The translations under genes and the position numbers were made by a program. Below, in pieces: positions 6,850 to 11,283 of a DNA stretch of 11,283 nt (position 1 is its first letter; the number at the start of each line of letters is the position of its first letter). This stretch comes from JAEXNA01 sp050486105 (GTDB taxonomy: Bacteria > Vulcanimicrobiota > Xenobia > Xenobiales > JADMJV01): positions 1-11,283 of the forward strand of contig JBJHCR010000220.1 in the NCBI GenBank assembly GCA_050486105.1, given 5' to 3'. The notes under the pieces were generated by a model, which did no database searches, had not been told where the DNA came from, and saw nothing but the letters and a program-made list of their open reading frames with translations.

Positions 6850-8709
6850 TCAAGCGTGAAGATACTGATGAAGGCGAAGTGCGGTCTTCATTCCAAAACC
6901 AGGAACCTGGGCAATCTCTTCAGCCCGGGCCTTTTTTAGCTGTCGCAACGAACCGAAATGTTCCAAGAGGCTTTGCTTCTTGACCGGCCCAAGTCCCGGG
7001 AATCCGTCAAGTTCCGAACCCTGACTTGCCCGGCTCCGGAGCTTTCGATGGTAAGCCAATGCGAATCGATGAGCTTCATCTCGAAGGTGGGTCACGAGCG
7101 CCAGAGCCTGAGAAAGGCGGTCCAGGACCAAAGGCTCGCTGTTGCCTGGGCGAAACAGCCATTCGTGCTGCTTGGCTAGACCCACCACCGGAACGATATC
7201 TGAAAGGCCCAACTCCGACAAAGCGCGCAGGGCGGAACCTAGTTGACCTTTACCTCCGTCGACGATCAATAGGTCGGGCAAACCGCGGTAGCGCGCAGAT
7301 GAGCCAGTGGCTGCGAATCGGCGACTGAGTACCTCGTGCATCATGCGAAAATCATCGGGGGAATCCCCGGTGCGAATTCTGAAACGCCGATACTCGTCTT
7401 TCTGGGGTTGGCCGTGCTCAAAAACGACCAAGGAACCCACCGCCTCCTTGCCCTGACTGTTGGAAATGTCGACGCACTCGATCCTCACAGGTTCCACCCT
7501 CAACCCCAAGGCCGCTCTCAGCTCTGTGAGAGCCAACCGGCGTCCCTCGGACAGTTGGGCAGCGTGCCGAATAGACTGGGTCTGGAGATGATGTCTGGCA
7601 TTCTTGAGGGCAAGCTCCAACAGACGAACTCGGCCCCCTCGCTGAGGTTCAGAGATCTTGATCTTTCGCTGGGCACGCTGGGTCAACCAGGTCTCTAGGA
7701 CCTTAGCATCTTCGGGGAGCACGGAGACCAAAATCCGAGTGGGCAGCTGAAGAGGTAGGGAGTAGTGCTCCTTGAGGAAGGCTGACATCTGTTCCTCAGC
7801 GGGAGCTTCCCCTGGAGAATCAAGCACAAATGAGCGCTGGTCCACAAGTTTCCCCCCCCGAACCATGAGGAGATGGACGCCCACCGTTCGATCTTCGGCT
7901 ACCAAGCCGACATAGTCCTCATTCTGATGAGAGTTTGCCGAAACAACGTGTTGCTTTTCGACCACCCGCTCCACATCAGCGATGGCATCTCTAATTCGAG
8001 CACAGGCCTCGAACTCTAGGCGTTCAGCACTGGCCTTCATCTCCGAGCGGAGTCGAGCCAAAAGTTTGTCGGACCTACCTTCGAGGAACTCTATAGCACA
8101 CTCCACTTGGGTCGCGTAGCTATGCGACTCAACATAGCGAGTGCACGGGGCTGTGCAAAGCCTGATGTGATAATCTAGGCAAGGCCGTTCAGCCACCTTG
8201 GCCATATCCAATTTGCAGGTCCTGACCTGAAAAAGTTTTTGCACCACCTTGAGAGTTCTCCTCAAGGCTCCTGCGTCGGGATAAGGCCCAAAATATCGAT
8301 GGTCCCTTCGCCTGGGTTGGCGGACCACCTTGATGCGAGGAAAGGGCTCGGATGTGGTGATCTCAATGAGAGGATAACGCTTGTCGTCTCGATACTTAAC
8401 GTTGAAGTATGGGCGATGCTTCTTAATCAGGTTGCATTCCAGTATGAGTGCTTCCAAAGGAGAATTGACCAGGAAGACCTCGACATCACGAACCCTGGAA
8501 ACCAACCAGTCTATACGTCGAGAGTGCTGGGCCCTAGGCTGGAAGTAGGAGCGCACTCGCTGACGGAGATTGCTGGCCTTCCCAACATACAGCACTCGTC
8601 CGACCTCATCCTGGTGAAGGTAGACGCCGGGAGAATCCGGCAAACTTTGAAGTTTGTGCTCAAGCGCTGCGACCCAAGAGTTGTGCCTGGGATCTCCAGA
8701 TGACAACAT
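6850..8709 (-). CDS. uvrC: UvrABC excinuclease subunit C
   Basis: UvrC cuts damaged DNA on both sides of a lesion after UvrA and UvrB have located it. The 619-residue protein has the full domain order. The GIY-YIG nuclease has GVY at 28-30 and YVGKA at 41-45, with acidic residues in LEALILE (85-91). A Cys quartet at 165, 177, 185 and 189 has the spacing of the iron-sulphur ligands of E. coli UvrC. A UvrB-binding UVR motif is at about 215-250. The RNase-H-like 5' nuclease contains Asp414 (CVDISN), DDF at 452-454, Asp484 (IVDGGKGQ) and His547. Tandem helix-hairpin-helix motifs are at about 567-615. The frame is open to 8748, but ATG at 8709 overlaps the S41 protease stop as TGATG and leaves a normal-length N-terminus, so I chose it. 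No Shine-Dalgarno sequence precedes it, so coupling to the protease is likely. The gene looks fully functional. Confidence 0.96.
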   Translation of the reverse strand: MLSSGDPRHNSWVAALEHKLQSLPDSPGVYLHQDEVGRVLYVGKASNLRQRVRSYFQPRAQHSRRIDWLVSRVRDVEVFLVNSPLEALILECNLIKKHRPYFNVKYRDDKRYPLIEITTSEPFPRIKVVRQPRRRDHRYFGPYPDAGALRRTLKVVQKLFQVRTCKLDMAKVAERPCLDYHIRLCTAPCTRYVESHSYATQVECAIEFLEGRSDKLLARLRSEMKASAERLEFEACARIRDAIADVERVVEKQHVVSANSHQNEDYVGLVAEDRTVGVHLLMVRGGKLVDQRSFVLDSPGEAPAEEQMSAFLKEHYSLPLQLPTRILVSVLPEDAKVLETWLTQRAQRKIKISEPQRGGRVRLLELALKNARHHLQTQSIRHAAQLSEGRRLALTELRAALGLRVEPVRIECVDISNSQGKEAVGSLVVFEHGQPQKDEYRRFRIRTGDSPDDFRMMHEVLSRRFAATGSSARYRGLPDLLIVDGGKGQLGSALRALSELGLSDIVPVVGLAKQHEWLFRPGNSEPLVLDRLSQALALVTHLRDEAHRFALAYHRKLRSRASQGSELDGFPGLGPVKKQSLLEHFGSLRQLKKARAEEIAQVPGFGMKTALRLHQYLHA

Positions 8710-10115
8710 CAGCGTTTGGTTTCTTGATTTTTCCATTTGTCCCGACAATATTCTAGCACTCGCTCACGAAGCTCAGCTTCAGACTCCGCTTCTCGCACGG
8801 ACAAGCTGAGATCTGGTTGCAAACCCGTGCCATCGAAAGTCTTACCCTGGGGAGTGCAGTAAGCCGCAGTAGTCAGCTTGAAGCATCCCCCATCAGAGAA
8901 TTCATGTATGTTTTGAATCGTGGCCTTCCCGACGCTCGGCCAGCCAATGAGGACTCCTCGACGATGCTCCTGGATAGCGGCAGCCAAGATTTCTGCAGCA
9001 CTCGCCGTTTTCTCATTTATGACGACGACCAAGGGTAGAGTTCGGGGAGTACCCCCAAAGGTATATCGAAATGACCTTTCCGACTTCCCTACGATCCCGA
9101 CCACCGGTTCGCCGGAGGCCAGGAAGACCGACGCCAGATCCAGGGCTGCTGCGACATAACCACCGTGGTTGTTTCTTAGGTCCAAAACTAAGACGTTAGC
9201 TCCACGACTTTCGAGCCGTTCACACTCTTCTAGAAACTCCACCTGAGTCAATTCGGAAAAACTATGAATCCAAATCCAACCCACGTCAACCTCGTCTGGG
9301 ATCAATTCTCCAGACACCACCTTGAGTGGGGCCAGTGTTCTGGTCACCTCAACGTGGAAGGGGACCCCCTCTCTAACCAACCCCAATTTTACTTGAGACC
9401 CTTCCTGCCCCCGCAAGGCCGATCTCAACTGCTCTAAAGAGTAAGCTTGACCCTTACCTTCGACTGACTCTCGACAGGCCAAGGGCAAGACCTCGAGATC
9501 GTCAAGGGTCACCAAATTGTCTCCTCGTTGGACTCCCAGACTGGCGGCCGGACCGTGCTCTGAAACGGAACGAACCACGAAGCTACAGCCCTCCACTCGA
9601 AAATCCAAACCCACGTCTCCTTCAGTCCGATGCTTAAGATGCTTTCGAAAGTGCTGATATTGGTCTGGATCCAGGGCCATAGTATGACTGTCTCCGAGAG
9701 TTTCCACCAAACCATCCAAAGCAGAGTAGTTCACGTCTCTCATCATGGGCCGATCTCCCACCAGCCGATTCAGGCCTTGAAGATAGACCTCAAGGCGAAG
9801 CAGTGCTCGGTCCCTATCGAAAGGATTGGGATGACTCCATTCGGGTACGGACTCTTCAGAGAGACTCAGTTCCCGAAGCAAATTGGACCTTGCCGCAGTA
9901 GCAGCAGACAGGAGAACTTGCTGTTCATCGAAATTCTTGTAGTAGTTCTTGCGCAGTTGAAGAATCGCCTCGGTGACTAATCCCGGGTTGTTCGAGTGCT
10001 CCTGCTCCGAGGACGAAAGACCTAGGTCGAGCAACTGAAACGAAAGGTAGACCGAGGCGATGGTTATCACCAAGAGCGATAAAAGTACCTGGAGTCGGCG
10101 ACGTCGTAAGAACAT
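8709..10115 (-). CDS. S41 C-terminal processing peptidase with PDZ domain, membrane-anchored
   Basis: A 468-residue serine protease of the CtpA/Prc family. A basic start (FLRRRR) and hydrophobic segment at 10-30 form a signal anchor, so the enzyme should face the periplasm or cell exterior. Residues about 40-160 are a helical N-terminal region with GDSHTMALDP (141-150) as in other CTPs. A PDZ domain spans about 165-262, including GPAASLGVQRGD. In the protease core LDLRNNHGG is at 311-319, catalytic Ser372 in EKTASAAEI, and catalytic Lys397 in SVGKATIQ, so the Ser/Lys dyad is intact. It is more divergent than its upstream neighbour: the usual S-A-S-A-S-E is T-A-S-A-A-E and N-N-G-G-G is N-N-H-G-G. 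It starts 51 nt after that gene, with no strong Shine-Dalgarno sequence, and its stop overlaps the uvrC start. Such enzymes trim or degrade envelope proteins; the target is unknown. Confidence 0.92.
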   Translation of the reverse strand: MFLRRRRLQVLLSLLVITIASVYLSFQLLDLGLSSSEQEHSNNPGLVTEAILQLRKNYYKNFDEQQVLLSAATAARSNLLRELSLSEESVPEWSHPNPFDRDRALLRLEVYLQGLNRLVGDRPMMRDVNYSALDGLVETLGDSHTMALDPDQYQHFRKHLKHRTEGDVGLDFRVEGCSFVVRSVSEHGPAASLGVQRGDNLVTLDDLEVLPLACRESVEGKGQAYSLEQLRSALRGQEGSQVKLGLVREGVPFHVEVTRTLAPLKVVSGELIPDEVDVGWIWIHSFSELTQVEFLEECERLESRGANVLVLDLRNNHGGYVAAALDLASVFLASGEPVVGIVGKSERSFRYTFGGTPRTLPLVVVINEKTASAAEILAAAIQEHRRGVLIGWPSVGKATIQNIHEFSDGGCFKLTTAAYCTPQGKTFDGTGLQPDLSLSVREAESEAELRERVLEYCRDKWKNQETKR

Positions 10116-10166
10116 AACCGAGAATCTTCGGAACCAAGGACCGGCCCCAGAAATCCTACTATCGAA

Positions 10167-11283
10167 CTAAGAACTCAAGCCCATTGCCGGCCCCAGGTCG
10201 AAACGGAAAGTCTCCGGCCTCTGGGTGTCGGGAAAGACAACTCGAATCTCTTCGAGGAACGAATCCTCCCCCTCCTTGAGATAGCGGCGCTCCAGCAAGC
10301 GAGGTTGCCCTCGCCCCAAAGAATTGAGATACCTCCATTGTTCAACACCCGTGCGGGCAACGGGATAGGTGCTCGACTCAGCGAGGGTGCGCTGCTCCTT
10401 AAGTTGCTCGACCAAAGATGACAATGCAGCACGGTATTGGGTATCCTGCTCCTTCCCAGAAGCGGTCCCTTCATACTCAACTTTCTGGCCGGGCTCGATA
10501 CCAACCTCGTCGATGTCTTCCCCTTTAGGAGTCCGATAGTGAGCGGTGGTGATCTTGACCCCAGAACCGTCAGGGAGACTGAAGATTTTCTGAACTGAGC
10601 CCTTGCCGAAACTCTTAACTCCGACCAATTTCGCTCGCTCGTAATCAGCCAATGCAGCGGCGGTGATCTCCGAAGCGCTGGCTGAATATTGGTTGATCAG
10701 CAGAACGAGTGGCTTAGGGGCACGCAAACTGGGGCGAGATCGATAGACGCGGTTGCCCGTCCCTCTTTCTTCGACCGAAGTGACTACAGATCCCGTGGGA
10801 AGGAACTTCGACACCACATCCACGGCAGAAATGATGTACCCTCCACCGTTGTTTCTAAGGTCCAGGAGATACCCTTCGGCCCCTTGCGCTTCCAGGAGCC
10901 TCAATGCTGCTTCCATCTCCTGGTCGGTCTTCTCTCCGAACATCTGTAACCGAATATAGCCGATCTTATAACCATTCTCTTCTTCAAGAGAACTGGTCAC
11001 TGAACTCACCCGAATCTGGTCTCGACCCAAGACCACTTCGAAGGGCAATTCTTGATTCAGTCGCCTAATGGTCAACGTAACCGGACTCCCTACCGGCCCT
11101 CTGAGCCTCTGCTGGGCGTCTTCAATGGTGAATCCTTGAGTCGACTCCCCATCGATCGCCAGGATAACATCACCTGTCGTGATCCCAGCTCGTGAAGCTG
11201 GGCTATCGGGGATTGGCCGCGCCACTGTCAGACGGCCGCTGTTGCGTTCGGACAATTCGATATAGATTCCCACGCCCCCGAGA
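10167..11283 (-). CDS. S41 C-terminal processing peptidase (CtpA family), 5' end cut by window
   Basis: The frame stays open to the window edge; residues Leu-Gly-Gly precede the GTG codon at 11273, completing the usual PDZ opening G-G-V-G-I. The signal or anchor and helical N-terminal region therefore lie outside the window. Numbered from that GTG, the visible protein has the PDZ domain at 1-85 (SPASRAGITTGD, 24-35) and the protease core with DLRNNGGG (138-145). Catalytic Ser199 lies in YSASASEI and Lys224 in SFGKGSVQ, both canonical. After the normal end of the domain (about 290) comes a tail of some 75 residues, with a basic and aromatic stretch (WRYLNSLGRG, 313-322) and a possible beta-rich end, that I do not recognise in CtpA. 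It is the first of two tandem S41 genes. It probably acts outside the cytoplasmic membrane on envelope or secreted proteins. Confidence 0.93.
   Translation of the reverse strand, partial: LGGVGIYIELSERNSGRLTVARPIPDSPASRAGITTGDVILAIDGESTQGFTIEDAQQRLRGPVGSPVTLTIRRLNQELPFEVVLGRDQIRVSSVTSSLEEENGYKIGYIRLQMFGEKTDQEMEAALRLLEAQGAEGYLLDLRNNGGGYIISAVDVVSKFLPTGSVVTSVEERGTGNRVYRSRPSLRAPKPLVLLINQYSASASEITAAALADYERAKLVGVKSFGKGSVQKIFSLPDGSGVKITTAHYRTPKGEDIDEVGIEPGQKVEYEGTASGKEQDTQYRAALSSLVEQLKEQRTLAESSTYPVARTGVEQWRYLNSLGRGQPRLLERRYLKEGEDSFLEEIRVVFPDTQRPETFRFDLGPAMGLSS

Noticed and set aside
8239..8703. Plus-strand ORF of 154 codons
   Set aside because: It is antisense to uvrC, whose conserved domains explain this stretch.
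8710..8748. Thirteen extra N-terminal residues on UvrC
   Set aside because: They come entirely from sequence coding for the end of the S41 protease, and the TGATG start at 8709 is better.

Overview
The window is a compact stretch of a bacterial chromosome. Eight of its nine genes lie on the minus strand. The likely order of transcription, read from high to low coordinates, is: an S41 C-terminal processing protease (5' end cut by the window edge), a second S41 protease, uvrC, a SAM-dependent methyltransferase, a membrane-anchored family-2 glycosyltransferase, an asnB-type glutamine amidotransferase, UDP-glucose 6-dehydrogenase (ugd), and, past one gene on the other strand, rapZ (3' end cut by the window edge). 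The exception is a small EF-hand (calerythrin-like) calcium-binding protein gene on the plus strand between ugd and rapZ. No RNA gene, insertion sequence, CRISPR array or clear rho-independent terminator was seen, and no gap between genes exceeds about 220 bp.

Organism. uvrC and rapZ in the same direction recalls the uvrC-rapZ-yvcK-whiA block of Firmicutes, Actinobacteria, Chloroflexi and related Terrabacteria. The EF-hand protein ends in a D-W-L-F-G tail that I associate with calerythrin-like proteins of Streptomyces and cyanobacteria. Shine-Dalgarno sequences are weak or absent at many starts. A terrabacterial, possibly cyanobacteria-related or poorly cultivated lineage is my inference; nothing here fixes the phylum.

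Layout and working relations. Positions 8709-11283 hold two tandem exported or membrane-tethered PDZ/S41 proteases. The downstream one overlaps uvrC (6850-8709) in a TGATG junction. Positions 1711-6756 look like a surface-glycan cassette: ugd would make UDP-glucuronate, the GT2 enzyme would move a sugar onto a polyprenyl-phosphate carrier, and the AsnB-like enzyme and methyltransferase could amidate and methylate the glycan or an intermediate, though AsnB may simply make asparagine. The cassette lies exactly between uvrC and rapZ, genes that are adjacent or close in many genomes. The EF-hand gene converges on ugd (7 bp between stops) and diverges from rapZ, so rapZ needs its own promoter in the 217-bp gap.

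The main points for a second look are the inserted glycan cassette, the lone reversed EF-hand gene, the TGATG-coupled protease-uvrC and GT2-asnB junctions without Shine-Dalgarno sequences, a RapZ lacking the acidic residue of its usual Walker-B-like motif, and an unexplained C-terminal extension on the upstream S41 protease. I did not find a clearly new multi-gene system; these are local oddities in otherwise recognisable genes.
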